Shown here in pieces: positions 25,185 through 34,291 of a stretch of DNA of 64,000 bases. Positions within the stretch are counted from its first letter, which is position 1; each line of letters starts with the position of its first letter. Origin of the DNA: Candidatus Nitrospira nitrificans (lineage in GTDB: Bacteria > Nitrospirota > Nitrospiria > Nitrospirales > Nitrospiraceae); NCBI RefSeq assembly GCF_001458775.1, contig NZ_CZPZ01000034.1, forward strand, positions 62,001-126,000, read 5' to 3'. The notes beneath the pieces are model-generated. The model searched no databases. It saw nothing but the letters and a program-made list of their open reading frames with translations, and was not told the DNA's origin. The position numbers and the translations under genes were made by a program.

Positions 25185-26801
25185 ATGTCAGAGCCTACCG
25201 TTTCGACCGGCGCTCCCACCAAACCTCAGGACGAGAATCAATCGGTCGTCAAAGCGGCTGGGATGATCGGGGTTGCGACCTTCTCAAGCCGAATTCTTGG
25301 TTTCATCCGTGACATGGTCCTCGCCAAGCTCTTCGGCGCCACGCCGGCGGCCGACGCCTTCTTCGTCGCCTATCGTATTCCGAATCTGCTCCGTGAGCTC
25401 TTTGCCGAGGGGTCGATGTCCGCCGCGTTCATTCCTGTCTTCACCGAATATCACACGCTCAAGTCCAAACAGGATGCGTGGGAGTTGGCCAGCGCCGTAT
25501 TCACGACGCTCCTGACCATTGTGATCGGCATTACCATGCTCGGGACTTTGGGGGCGGCGGGTATTGTCTGGCTCTTGGCTCCTGGGTTCCATGATGATCC
25601 GGCCAGGCTCGAAATGACGACGTTGCTCACGCGCATCATGTTCCCCTATCTCATTTTTATCAGCCTCGCCGCGCTGGCCATGGGGATTCTCAATTCCCTG
25701 CGGGCCTTCGCGGCTCCGGCGTTTTCTCCGGTCTTTTTCAATCTGTTCATCATCGGATGCTCGCTCTTTCTTGCGCCGACCATGCGGGAACCCATCCTCG
25801 GTGTCGCCATCGGTGTCGTCGCCGGCGGCGCGGCGCAGTTTGCCATGCAATTGCCGGGGCTCAAGCTGCGCGGCATGTTGTTCGGATTCACGTTCAATCC
25901 CGGCCATCCCGGTGTGCGAAAGATCGGTCGGCTGATGATTCCGTCGTTGCTCGGGCTGTCGGTGACACAGATCAACATCACGGTAAGCACGATTCTGGGG
26001 TCGTTTTTTGCCGGTGGTCCGACCTATCTGTTTTATGGCATGCGGCTCATCCAATTTCCGCTCGGCATTTTCGGCGTCGCCCTGGCCACGGCCATCCTCC
26101 CCACCTTATCGGCGCAAGCGGCACGGGGCGCGCTGGACGAATTACGCACGACGCTCGGTTTCGGTCTGCGCATGATCCTCTTTATCATTCTGCCGGCGAT
26201 GGCGGGTTTGATTCTGTTGCGGACGCCGATCGTGCATCTTTTTTTCGAGCACGGCACGTTCACGGCACACGATACCGCTGAAACCGCCTTTGCTGTGCTG
26301 TGTTATTCCCTCGGTTTGTGGGCATTCGGGGGAGTGCGCATTATCGTCTCGGCGTTCTATTCATTGAAAGACACCACCACGCCGGCGGTTTCCGCCGCGA
26401 TTGCGGTGGTGGCGAACATCCTGTTTTCGTTGGCGCTGATGTCGCGCCTTGGAGCGGCAGGGCTGGCGCTTGCGACGGCGCTGGCCGCGATGGTCAATGG
26501 CGGAATTCTCGTGGTGGTGTTGAATCGGAGGCTGGGCGGTATCGAGTGGAAATCAGTGATCCGCTCAGCCGGACGAGTGCTGGTGGCCTGTGTGCCCATC
26601 GTGGTGGCCTGTTGGTGGGTGGCTGAGGCGCGGATCTGGAATCATCCCGCGGAGTGGGTGGCGAAATCCGCCTTGCTTTTCGCCGCCATTGGATTGAGTG
26701 TCGGCGGGTATCTCGGTGTCCACGCATTGTTGCGATCCGAGGAACTCGGAGTGGTGTGGGGAATGGCGCGCAAGAAATTGGGTCGGGTGGCAGGCCGTTG
26801 A
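25185..26801 (+). CDS. murJ: Lipid II flippase MurJ
   Basis: A 538-residue polytopic protein with about 14 hydrophobic segments. The N-terminus has the MVF/MurJ signature: GVATFSSRILGFIRDMVLAK, ATPAADAFFVAYRIPNLLR and RELFAEGSMSAAFIPVF. Later come the conserved RIMFPYLIFISLAALAMGIL and IQFPLGIFGVALATAILP. It moves lipid II across the inner membrane for peptidoglycan synthesis. No strong ribosome site was found at the ATG 25185. A dispersed repeat begins right after its stop codon. Confidence 0.95.
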   Translation: MSEPTVSTGAPTKPQDENQSVVKAAGMIGVATFSSRILGFIRDMVLAKLFGATPAADAFFVAYRIPNLLRELFAEGSMSAAFIPVFTEYHTLKSKQDAWELASAVFTTLLTIVIGITMLGTLGAAGIVWLLAPGFHDDPARLEMTTLLTRIMFPYLIFISLAALAMGILNSLRAFAAPAFSPVFFNLFIIGCSLFLAPTMREPILGVAIGVVAGGAAQFAMQLPGLKLRGMLFGFTFNPGHPGVRKIGRLMIPSLLGLSVTQINITVSTILGSFFAGGPTYLFYGMRLIQFPLGIFGVALATAILPTLSAQAARGALDELRTTLGFGLRMILFIILPAMAGLILLRTPIVHLFFEHGTFTAHDTAETAFAVLCYSLGLWAFGGVRIIVSAFYSLKDTTTPAVSAAIAVVANILFSLALMSRLGAAGLALATALAAMVNGGILVVVLNRRLGGIEWKSVIRSAGRVLVACVPIVVACWWVAEARIWNHPAEWVAKSALLFAAIGLSVGGYLGVHALLRSEELGVVWGMARKKLGRVAGR

Positions 26802-26814
26802 TAAAGGCCGCCAG

Positions 26815-26945
26815 CATCATTCCCCGCCTTGCCGAAGCGGCTCTGCGAGACAGGTCGCATCGTTCAGAGGCTCAACGTACCAAAGCGTACGCCGCGCCAC
26901 TTCACTCGCTGCGGCCTTGCTGGACAGCCTTTCTGAACAGCCTGC
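26815..26945. repeat. Dispersed intergenic repeat, copy A
   Basis: Two blocks are shared with copy B at 28078-28215. The first is CGCATCGTTCAGAGGCTC, continuing AACGTAC (26856-26880, one mismatch to copy B). The second is CTTCACTCGCTGCGGCCTTG (near 26900-26919). Spacing between the blocks differs (about 20 against 68 bases). It lies directly after murJ. Confidence 0.7.
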
Positions 26946-26993
26946 TAGACAATTTTTATGGTGTCAGAGTATCCGGATGACAAGGAGTGGTCT

Positions 26994-27515
26994 ATGCATC
27001 GCGCGATGATCTTTCATTCGCCCTGGGGTTGGATGGGAATCGCTGAATCGTCGAAGGGGATCCAAGCCATCGTATTGCCGAAACGGTCGAAACGGGCCGT
27101 GGAGTCTGACTTGAGGGCACAGTCAGACGGGCCATTGCAGCAAGCAAAATCCGTAGGATTGGAAGCAGCCCGTCGCCAACTGCTCGATTATTTTTCCGGG
27201 AAGCGGAATACCTTCGATGTGCCGCTTGATCTGTCGCAGGGAACATCGTTCCAGCGGCAGGTCTGGCGGACGTTGCAGCGAGTCCCCTACGGCAAACTCC
27301 GTTCATATCAATGGATCGCCGCGCGTGTCGGCGGACCACAGTATGCCCGCGCGGTCGGCAACGCCGTCGGCGCGAATCCGTTGCCGATCGTGATTCCTTG
27401 TCACCGGATTGTCGCCCACGATGCCTCGCTCGGCGGGTTTTCCGGCGGGTTGTCCATGAAGCGCAAATTGCTCTCTCTTGAGGACACGCTGCGTTGTTTA
27501 AAAGCAGGTCATTAG
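26994..27515 (+). CDS. ogt: Methylated-DNA-protein cysteine methyltransferase
   Basis: The start is ATG 26994, six bases after AAGGAG; the frame is open to 26958. The 173-residue protein has the MGMT C-terminal domain: GTSFQRQVWRTLQRVPYGKL, ARAVGNAVGANPLPIVIPCHRIV. The IPCHR motif holds the acceptor cysteine that takes the alkyl group from O6-alkylguanine in a suicide reaction. No Ada-type DNA-binding N-terminus is present, so it is the Ogt type. The dtd gene follows on the same strand after about 100 bases. Confidence 0.93.
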   Translation: MHRAMIFHSPWGWMGIAESSKGIQAIVLPKRSKRAVESDLRAQSDGPLQQAKSVGLEAARRQLLDYFSGKRNTFDVPLDLSQGTSFQRQVWRTLQRVPYGKLRSYQWIAARVGGPQYARAVGNAVGANPLPIVIPCHRIVAHDASLGGFSGGLSMKRKLLSLEDTLRCLKAGH

Positions 27516-27612
27516 TCATCGGTCCATGGTCAAGGATGAAGATACCTATGGTTTCGTCTGCGGCCGATGAAGAATCACGAATGACCGTTGACGATTGACT
27601 ATAACGCTCATC

Positions 27613-28062
27613 ATGAAAGCGGTAATCCAGCGGGTCACCAGTGCCTCGGTTGAAGTTGAGGGCAACGTCGTGGGCCGGATTCAACATGGCTTGATGGTCT
27701 TGTTGGGGGTCGCGAAAGGCGACGACGCGTCCGATGTGAAGTATCTGGTCGACAAAATCCGGACACTCCGCATCTTCGCCGATGAGCAGGGGAAGATGAA
27801 TCGATCGCTCACGGAGGTCGGAGGCGGAGTGTTGCTCGTCTCCCAATTCACGCTGCTGGGCCGGACGATCAACGGCCGCCGCCCGAGCTTTGATGGCGCT
27901 GGATTCCCTGATGACGCCAAGCGCCTCTACGAGCAGGTCGCGGCTGAGCTGCGGGCATGCGGGACGTCGGTTGAAACCGGTGTGTTTGCCGCGCATATGC
28001 AGGTGGCCTTGGTGAACGACGGGCCGGTGACATTTGTGGTGGACAGCAGGGAGGAGCGCTAG
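27613..28062 (+). CDS. dtd: D-aminoacyl-tRNA deacylase
   Basis: Start ATG 27613 fits the family N-terminus MKAVIQRVTSASVEV; the frame extends to 27595 with non-family residues. The 149-residue protein has the two catalytic-pocket motifs SQFTLLGRT (family SQFTL) and NDGPVTFVVDS (family N-x-G-P-V-T). Dtd frees D-amino acids from mischarged tRNA and also edits glycyl-tRNA-Ala. Length is standard. A dispersed repeat begins a few bases after its stop. Confidence 0.95.
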   Translation: MKAVIQRVTSASVEVEGNVVGRIQHGLMVLLGVAKGDDASDVKYLVDKIRTLRIFADEQGKMNRSLTEVGGGVLLVSQFTLLGRTINGRRPSFDGAGFPDDAKRLYEQVAAELRACGTSVETGVFAAHMQVALVNDGPVTFVVDSREER

Positions 28063-28077
28063 CAGGGTGTTGAAACA

Positions 28078-28215
28078 GTCCGCCAGCGGCGTTCTCGCAT
28101 CGCTCAGAGGCTCAACGTACGGCCTGGGCAAGCGCCTGTTCATACAGGTGATGGGTGGGCGGGTGAAAGCTATCTATGATTCGCCTCTTCACTCGCTGCG
28201 GCCTTGTTCGGTGAA
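28078..28215. repeat. Dispersed intergenic repeat, copy B
   Basis: Shares CGCATCGCTCAGAGGCTC and AACGTAC (28096-28120) and CTTCACTCGCTGCGGCCTTG (near 28187-28206) with copy A at 26815-26945. The segment between is longer. The remaining bases to 28406 show no gene apart from the AGGAGGTGGAG ribosome site of the next gene. Confidence 0.7.
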
Positions 28216-28406
28216 ATGCGCGTCTTGGCGCGCTAGGGTGGGCAGTGAGAATGATGGTCTGTTTGAACACCTGGAATCGTAGTTTGCTAGTCCTGGCTCA
28301 AGATCCAGCGGTGAGTTCCGATAGAATCAACAAGAGTGGAAGCCGGTTTGTGGCCGAGATCTGATATACTGAGTCAGGCCTCATTCGGTCTTCGCAGGAG
28401 GTGGAG

Positions 28407-28973
28407 ATGGGCACTCAAGTTCCTCCACGACATCCGCTCCGACAACTCTTCGGCGCCCTCACCGAGAAGAGCTTTACGGAACATCTCGGCTGGCCCGATG
28501 CCAAAGTCACGTCATACGTCTCCAACCTCCTGGTCGATTTTACCCATACGGATCAGCTCTATAAGATCAGAAATCAAGAGAACCGGCAGGTCGATTCGGT
28601 TGTGGACTTGCTCTTCGAGTCCGAGGTCATGCTCGAAGCCCAATCGCTGGACCGTGAACGGGATGTCCATCGTCACATCGGTGATTTCACCCTCTTCATG
28701 GCGGGATTGTTTCCCGAGTACCTTCGCCGCCTCAAGTCGGCCGGGCGCATCTATCACAAGGACTTCCTCGTGGATTATGTGAAGACCGGCAAGCGGTCGT
28801 ACGGAATCGTGGCGCAGATCGGCCGCGATGATGCGGACACCAGCTTGCCCTTGTTTCAAAAACTGTCCGAGAACTTCGAACTCTGCGTGACAGGTCTGGG
28901 TTTTGTGCGGTCCGATCTCGATCGCATGCAGAATCCCGCCTATCGGAAGACCCGGGACTTGCTCTTGAATTGA
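28407..28973 (+). CDS. Conserved-looking hypothetical protein, 188 residues
   Basis: ATG 28407 follows AGGAGGTGGAG directly. The protein is mostly helical with no signal or membrane segment. Distinct stretches are LRQLFGALTEKSFTEHLGW, YVSNLLVDFTHTDQLYKIRN, and RHIGDFTLFMAGLFPEYLRR. The alternation of charged helices suggests a soluble bundle. Its stop overlaps the TTG start of the asparaginase-like gene (TTGA), so the two are probably translated together. I do not recognise the family. Confidence 0.7.
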   Translation: MGTQVPPRHPLRQLFGALTEKSFTEHLGWPDAKVTSYVSNLLVDFTHTDQLYKIRNQENRQVDSVVDLLFESEVMLEAQSLDRERDVHRHIGDFTLFMAGLFPEYLRRLKSAGRIYHKDFLVDYVKTGKRSYGIVAQIGRDDADTSLPLFQKLSENFELCVTGLGFVRSDLDRMQNPAYRKTRDLLLN

Positions 28974-29854
28974 AATCTGTCCGCCCCATCATCCTCGTGC
29001 ACGGGGGGGCGGGCTCCCGCGCGATGACTTCACCACAAGCCGCCTGCCTGTGTGCCGCGCTGCAAGTCGGGTATCACTTACTGGATCGGGGCAGCTCCGC
29101 GCTCGTTGCCGTTGAACAGACCATCCGCGCGCTTGAGGGCAGCGGACTCTTTAATGCGGGAACAGGAGCGCATCTGCAACTCGACGGAGCGCGGCGGATG
29201 GATGCGTCCATCATGGAGGGAGAAAGTTTACGCGCCGGTGCGGTGGTCTCGATCGAAGGGGTCGTGCATCCGATCAGCGCCGCCAGACGCGTGATGGAAG
29301 ACACGGATCATGTCTTGCTCGTCGGGCCGATGGCGACGAAGTTCGCCAGGCATTTCAAGATGGAGCGCCAATCGTTCACGGGCAAGCCTCGCCGGTTTTC
29401 CTATGAAACGGCTCTCCGAAAAATTGCACAAAACCGAGAAAAACATGGGACGGTTGGAGCCGTCGCACTCGATCGGGCCGGGACGGTTGCCGCCGGCGCC
29501 TCGACCGGTGGGATCGATCGCATGTTACCGGGACGAGTCGGGGATACGCCGATCATCGGCTGTGGGGTCTATGCCGACAATGAGACCGGCGCCGTATCGA
29601 TGACAGGATTGGGCGAGGGCATCATGCGCTTGGCACTCGCCAAAGAGATCTGTGATCGAGTAGGTCAAGGAAAAACCCCAGCCACTGCCGCACGACTTGT
29701 GCTGCAGAAACTGGTCGCTCGTATTCATGGAGCTGCGGGATGCCTGGTCCTCACTTCTCAAGGACGATTCACCATTCGTCATTCCACCTCCCACATGATG
29801 GCCGGGTACTGGGCTGGACGCGGAAACCCGGTGGTCAACGACACCTTCCGATAG
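28970..29854 (+). CDS. Isoaspartyl peptidase/L-asparaginase family (Ntn hydrolase)
   Basis: Starts at TTG 28970, overlapping the previous stop by four bases. The 294-residue protein begins IILVHGGAGSR, the family's first strand. GLFNAGTGAHLQLDGARRMDAS matches the substrate region. HGTVGAVALDRAGTVAAGAS contains the catalytic threonine (H-G-T-V-G), where autocleavage would create the beta subunit, and GDTPIIGCGVYADN follows. Members hydrolyse asparagine or isoaspartyl dipeptides. Length is normal. A WYL-type regulator gene begins 12 bases downstream. Confidence 0.9.
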   Translation: MKSVRPIILVHGGAGSRAMTSPQAACLCAALQVGYHLLDRGSSALVAVEQTIRALEGSGLFNAGTGAHLQLDGARRMDASIMEGESLRAGAVVSIEGVVHPISAARRVMEDTDHVLLVGPMATKFARHFKMERQSFTGKPRRFSYETALRKIAQNREKHGTVGAVALDRAGTVAAGASTGGIDRMLPGRVGDTPIIGCGVYADNETGAVSMTGLGEGIMRLALAKEICDRVGQGKTPATAARLVLQKLVARIHGAAGCLVLTSQGRFTIRHSTSHMMAGYWAGRGNPVVNDTFR

Positions 29855-29866
29855 CTGAGGACTCCT

Positions 29867-30853
29867 GTGCCTCCTCGTAAAGGGCGGAAACCTAAACGCT
29901 ATAGTCAGGTCGCGCGTATCACGGTCATGCTTCGCCGCCTTCGTGGAGGGGCAATGGTCGGCGAACTGGCCGAAGAGCTACAAGTCACGAAGCGCCAGAT
30001 CCATAGAGATCTGCAACAGATTGAGGACTCAGGTTATCCATTAGAGCAGGAAGAGGGAAGATGGCGGCTGCCTCTCGGCTTCAAGGGGTTGGAGGTAGTG
30101 GTATCACCGTACGAGCTGATGTCGCTTTATCTTGCTCAGAGGCATTTAGCGTATTTGAAAGGAACGCCGTTTGTTGACGATCTGGAGTCCGTCATCAGGA
30201 AAGTCGAGTCAGGTCTGCCCGATAAAGTCAGAAATCATCTTGAGCGCATCGTGACAACGTTCGCGCCGCTTCAACGGCCGGTCCGGGCCTATGCCGCTCA
30301 AAGGCAAGTCATCGAGTCCATCCGCAAGGCATTGCTTCGCCAGCTTACGGTTGTTGTGCACGGCTATCGGAAACCGGGAGAACGCGCACAAGATTATAAA
30401 GTGGATCCTTACGGGCTGATTCTGTACCAGTACGGTCTGTACCTCAGCGGGTATTCCCATCAAGCGGGAGCGACGAGGACATTCGCGCTGGAGCGAATCA
30501 AGACCGTCACGGTCACGGAAGACATGTTCAAGCTGCCCCAGTCTGATCCTCTTGCGGACCGCCTCGACCGTGCATTCGGGCTGATCGACGAGCCACCACA
30601 GGAAGTGAAGATCTGGATTGCGCCTGAGTGGGCCTATTTCGTCAAAGAACGAAGCTGGCATCCGACACAGAAGCTTCAGTCCCAGAAGGACGGCTCCGTC
30701 ATTCTGACCATGCTGTGCGGCGGTCTCGATGAATTGACCGCCTGGGTTTTGTCTTTCGGGCCTGGGGCGAAGGTACTGGGTCCGCAGGCGCTGATCGATC
30801 AGGTTTCCGGTCAGTTGGCCGCCGCCGTCCAATCATATCGATCCTCCCGCTAA
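29867..30853 (+). CDS. WYL-domain transcriptional regulator
   Basis: GTG 29867 preceded by GAGGA. The 328-residue protein starts with a basic tail, then a winged HTH (VARITVMLRRLRGGAMVGEL, LQVTKRQIHRDLQQIEDSG). The WYL region includes ALLRQLTVVVHGYRK, DPYGLILYQYGLYLSGYSHQ and RTFALERIKTV. A WCX-like C-terminal domain follows (VKIWIAPEWAYFVKERSWHP). Such proteins sense nucleic acid or nucleotide ligands and often regulate defence or DNA-repair genes. Gene order would place it in one transcript with the two genes upstream. Its target is unknown; the AAA+ gene downstream is a candidate. Confidence 0.85.
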   Translation: MPPRKGRKPKRYSQVARITVMLRRLRGGAMVGELAEELQVTKRQIHRDLQQIEDSGYPLEQEEGRWRLPLGFKGLEVVVSPYELMSLYLAQRHLAYLKGTPFVDDLESVIRKVESGLPDKVRNHLERIVTTFAPLQRPVRAYAAQRQVIESIRKALLRQLTVVVHGYRKPGERAQDYKVDPYGLILYQYGLYLSGYSHQAGATRTFALERIKTVTVTEDMFKLPQSDPLADRLDRAFGLIDEPPQEVKIWIAPEWAYFVKERSWHPTQKLQSQKDGSVILTMLCGGLDELTAWVLSFGPGAKVLGPQALIDQVSGQLAAAVQSYRSSR

Positions 30854-30931
30854 TCTCTCTCCAACGCCCAACGACTTATTCTGTCGCACCTCCGTGCTAG
30901 GGTTTCCTTGCACATCAAGAAGGAGGGAGAC

Positions 30932-32208
30932 ATGAGTGAGTCCCTGTTTCTCCAGAGACAAAGTAGCCGGTTTCTCGCCGCGCATCCGCGCGAGGCAGGT
31001 TGGCTGGTTCATGAATTTGGTAGCGACTCGGCTGAGGAGCTGTCGCTGAACTACCTATTGGATTGCCTCCGAGAGTGGCATCCGACGGCGATCACATGCC
31101 GCACCGCCCTCCCGCTCGTTGGGGCGGGAGCGTTTCGGAATGTGATGCCCATCTGCGCTGCGTCCGAAGCAGGTGCCCTGAATGGTGCTTCAGAAGAAGC
31201 CAACGCCTATGGCTGGCGAGGGACCATTGAATTGATTTGGAACGGTCAAGAGATCCATTGTCGCACGTTCTCACTATGTTGGGTAAGGGCTGCTTTGGAA
31301 TCTATTTCGTTGCGACCAAGTCCCTTGCTGCCTTTCGAGACCTGCTTCTCGTCCTGGATCGGTACGGCAAAGCCAGACTCAAGCAAAAGAAGAAGGAAAT
31401 CTATGTCGTCAATGGCGACAATATTCCGGTGACCGCGAGTTCGTGGGATGATCTGGTGCTGCCGCCTCCCATGGCGCAGGACATTCGGGTCAATACGGAT
31501 GGCTTTTTTGCCGGCCAGGAGCGGTACGCGGCCCTAGGCCTCCCCCACCGTCGAGGATTTCTGTTTGCAGGGCCGCCAGGTTGCGGGAAAACACTCACGC
31601 TCAAGACTCTGGCCTTTAACACGCCTGCGAAGTTCATTTCCGTGCTGGGGACAGCGGATGTGGACGACAGCATGCTCCGTAACGCCTTGGATCTAGCCGA
31701 GGGGTGTACGCCGGCGGTTGTCTTGCTGGAGGATCTCGACCGAATGGTGCAGGCCAAGGGGATTTCGCTATCCCACTTTTTGAACCTCTTGGATGGGCTC
31801 AAGGTCTTGAACGGCGTGCTGGTGATCGCAACCTGCAACGAGCCGGATAAGCTTGACCCAGCGCTGATCCATCGTCCAAGCCGGTTCGACCGGGTCTGGC
31901 GGTTTGAGTTGCCTAAGTATGAACAACGTCTTGAACTTCTCCGCAGAAAAGGAGGAACATTCTTCTCCGAATCGGCGCTTGAGACGACGGCTCGACGGTC
32001 TGAAGGATTCTCGATGGCCTATGTTCAAGAAATCGTGGTAAACGCCCTGCTCGAATGCGCACACGATAGTTGCGAACCTACAGACAACTCTTTGTTGAAG
32101 AGCGTGGAAGTGCTTCGTCTACAGCGCAAGGAAGCCTCGAAGTCTGGAGAATCGATGGAGGAGCGAGAGACGGTGGGGTTTTGCGGGTCGGACATTCATA
32201 CGCTTTAG
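30932..32208 (+). pseudogene. AAA+ ATPase, frame-broken at a G-run
   Basis: AGGAGGGAG precedes ATG 30932. The first frame reads sensibly to EIHCRTFSLCW and then degenerates. The second frame takes over with GKGCFGIYFVATKSLAAF. Adding one G to the run at 31281-31283 joins them as SLCWGKGCFGIY, so this is a single-base break. The AAA+ module is intact: GPPGCGKT (Walker A), VVLLEDLD (Walker B), ATCNEPDKLDPALIHRPSRFDR with sensor 1 and arginine finger. The intact gene would encode about 425 residues. Its N-terminal domain is unknown. Real decay and sequencing error are both possible. Confidence 0.75.
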
Positions 32209-32419
32209 CCGAATAGATTTGAATGCTTGTCTGGAGATTTATGCATAGATAAAGCTAATCAAGGCATCTATACTACTTTTCATTTTATGTGTTCGATAAA
32301 AGCCTACTTGACCAAGTGGCATTGAGGGGCACTTGAATCAGCTAGATGGAAGCATCATCGAAAGAGTCAATCGATAATTCGTAAATGACTCCACAATCAG
32401 CGAGCGCCTTTTATGGTGG

Positions 32420-33055
32420 TTGCTTCATGGACACTCGTGTGAGAGGTGGGTGCAGTTTGAATGGGCTTATAGACTCCAAGCAATTCTTAGACATGATCTT
32501 TCGACAGAAGTTTATATTGGTTGCGAAAAGCAGTTTATCGACATTGTTATATACAATGGTCCTCCATTTGGTTCTTCCAAAGATAATCCCTCCACGAATG
32601 AGTGGCAGAAGTTTCCGGACATTAGAGCTGGAATCGAACTCAAATGGCTGGGGAGTTGGTCGTTTGATATGCGGTTCTCAATTAATCCTCTGATGGATGA
32701 TCTTAGGAAAATTAATGATGAAAATAAGTACCCCTTCCCGGTGCTTTCTCTCGCCCTCATCCTCATCGCTCAACCAAGGGCGGATCCCGGTTCGTCTACT
32801 CAGTACGCGTGGATTACAGCGCAGGTTAACCAAAAGAAAGGTAAGGGGAGTAGCGAGAGAAAAGGATTTTATGATTATTCAGAGATGAGAGAGAAACTAT
32901 TCCGCGCAATGCCAGATCAGAAGCTAGTTCACGGGCGTGATTACATCGAGATGGGACCATACCCTATAAAAGCAAAAGAATTTGAAAAGCTAGAGTTGCG
33001 GTCTTTAGGTTTCTATAACAACAGGGCAAAAGCTATAAACTCTACGACACGTTAG
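32420..33055 (+). CDS. PD-(D/E)XK nuclease-like protein in AT-rich DNA
   Basis: The frame is open from 32378 but has no ATG before the first conserved residues. I use TTG 32420, though upstream STISERLLWW reads like genuine protein, so the start may be broken. A nuclease-type pattern is visible: a helix glutamate in WVQFEWAYRL (about residue 14), Asp41 in FIDIVIYN, and E73-L-K75 in AGIELKWLG. That is the E...D...E-x-K core. The region is clearly AT-richer than its neighbours, and codon use differs. It may be a transferred restriction or defence gene, perhaps N-terminally truncated. No partner methylase is present. Confidence 0.5.
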   Translation: MLHGHSCERWVQFEWAYRLQAILRHDLSTEVYIGCEKQFIDIVIYNGPPFGSSKDNPSTNEWQKFPDIRAGIELKWLGSWSFDMRFSINPLMDDLRKINDENKYPFPVLSLALILIAQPRADPGSSTQYAWITAQVNQKKGKGSSERKGFYDYSEMREKLFRAMPDQKLVHGRDYIEMGPYPIKAKEFEKLELRSLGFYNNRAKAINSTTR

Positions 33056-33126
33056 GTAGGTCACGAGAGCATTATATTCTTATGGAAGAGTACTCTTGAC
33101 CATTCCATTCACATAAGTGAACAAGT

Positions 33127-33573
33127 ATGGCGAATAGAATTTTCCATCTCGCCTTTCCGATTCACGACGTCGAAGCCACGCTACGGTTCTATGTGGATGG
33201 CCTCGGCTGTTCCGTTGGACGGAGATCGAAACACGCCGTCACACTTGGCTTGGCTGGCCATCAGCTTGTGGCGCATCTCGTGCCGGAACAACCTTCGAAG
33301 CAGAAAGGAATCTACCCCAGTCATTTCGGGCTGGTGTTTCTCTCGCTGGAGGAATGGCAGGCGTTGGCCGATCGAGCCAAGGCGAAAGGCCTTACTTTTT
33401 ACCAGCAACCGCGCGTGCGCTTTCCCGGCACGCGCATCGAGCACCGCACGTTTTTCCTGGAGGACCCGTCCCACAACCTGCTTGAATTCAAACACTACAC
33501 CTACGAATCAGCCATCTTCGGTGAGCAGGATTTTACTGAGGTAGGCGATACTGGCAGTGAACCGACGGACTAA
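33127..33573 (+). CDS. VOC (glyoxalase/dioxygenase-fold) family protein
   Basis: A 148-residue two-module VOC protein. The first module starts FHLAFPIHDVEATLRFYVDG with the usual H-x-A-F/D-x-E-x-x-x-F-Y pattern. The second has YPSHFGLVFLSLEEWQALAD and FFLEDPSHNLLEFKHYTY, with the metal-ligand glutamate in LLEFK. VOC enzymes bind a divalent metal and act on small molecules; the substrate cannot be assigned. Single-gene transcription unit following the AT-rich island. Confidence 0.85.
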   Translation: MANRIFHLAFPIHDVEATLRFYVDGLGCSVGRRSKHAVTLGLAGHQLVAHLVPEQPSKQKGIYPSHFGLVFLSLEEWQALADRAKAKGLTFYQQPRVRFPGTRIEHRTFFLEDPSHNLLEFKHYTYESAIFGEQDFTEVGDTGSEPTD

Positions 33574-33613
33574 TAGGTTTCACCTAGGACTTTGTGAGCC
33601 ATGCCCCATCTTT

Positions 33614-34092
33614 TCACTTAGCACCTTCGCGCTGAAACCCAATCCGCCGAACGGGAGTGTTTGGAGGTGTCATAAGCTCCCGGATGGCGTCGAAGACGAC
33701 TTTGAATTGAGTGTCGTACTTCCTTGTTCGACGCGATCATGCTTCTCAGGCGAACAAAAGCTCGCATAACGGCAATGTTGACTTGTATTGCGCGCTTACT
33801 GCGAAGGACTCCAGAAAGCATCGCCACCTTGTTCAGTAAATGCTCTCGACAACTTCCTGGTTCCGCCCCAACTTGATGTTCCCAATTGGGACTTCAAGTT
33901 GCTGAACTCTGACCTTGTGAGCTGCATCATGAAATCCGCCGGGAACCGTTCGAGATTTCTGGAGACGGCCTTATTCAAGCCTCTTGTGGCCACGCCATAT
34001 AAAGCGGCCAGATCTCGGTCTAGAATGACCTTATGGCCTCTGACCAGAAGGATCGTCCGCTCAATTCGTTCAATTGGTATGACGTTGCTCAC
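33614..34092 (-). pseudogene. Decayed ORF6N-domain gene
   Basis: The first frame, from GTG 34092 after AAGGAGGAGG, reads IERTILLVRGHKVILDRDLA and continues to RAFTEQG. It then changes frame near 33830 to VAMLSGVLRSKRAIQVNIAV and MRAFVRLRSMIASNKE. After an apparent deletion a third frame gives KYDTQFKVVFDAIRELM and ends at 33614. ORF6N proteins are phage- or toxin-associated DNA-binding proteins of about 160-180 residues. Two Gs seem missing at the first break, and about 30 bases are lost at the second. The gene is therefore non-functional. Confidence 0.75.
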
Positions 34093-34175
34093 CCCGTCCC
34101 TCCTCCTTTAAGGTTGCATCTTGCGACTCTAGATCCCACGGCAGATTCGGCAAGATTACAGATTGTGATTTCAAG

Positions 34176-34204
34176 TTTGAGATTCCAATTTGGCATTTCT
34201 CAAA
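34176..34204. repeat. Short inverted repeat
   Basis: TTTGAGA at 34176-34182 pairs with TCTCAAA at 34198-34204 around a 15-base loop, within the 200-base gap between the decayed ORF6N gene and mtgA. Sequence style (TTTCAAGTTTGAGATT) resembles the AAACTCGAAAC-type repeats found at 45078 and 63171. Confidence 0.35.
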
Positions 34205-34291
34205 GTCATGACATGACGTGACATATGGGGCGGCATCCTAGCCGAATCGAACTATGGCCGCAATGGATGGACTCTCTTTTGCCATGCCATA

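Noticed and set aside
24992-25222. 76-codon minus-strand frame overlapping the murJ start
   Set aside because: Recognised as the translation of a dispersed repeat and terminator region rather than a gene.
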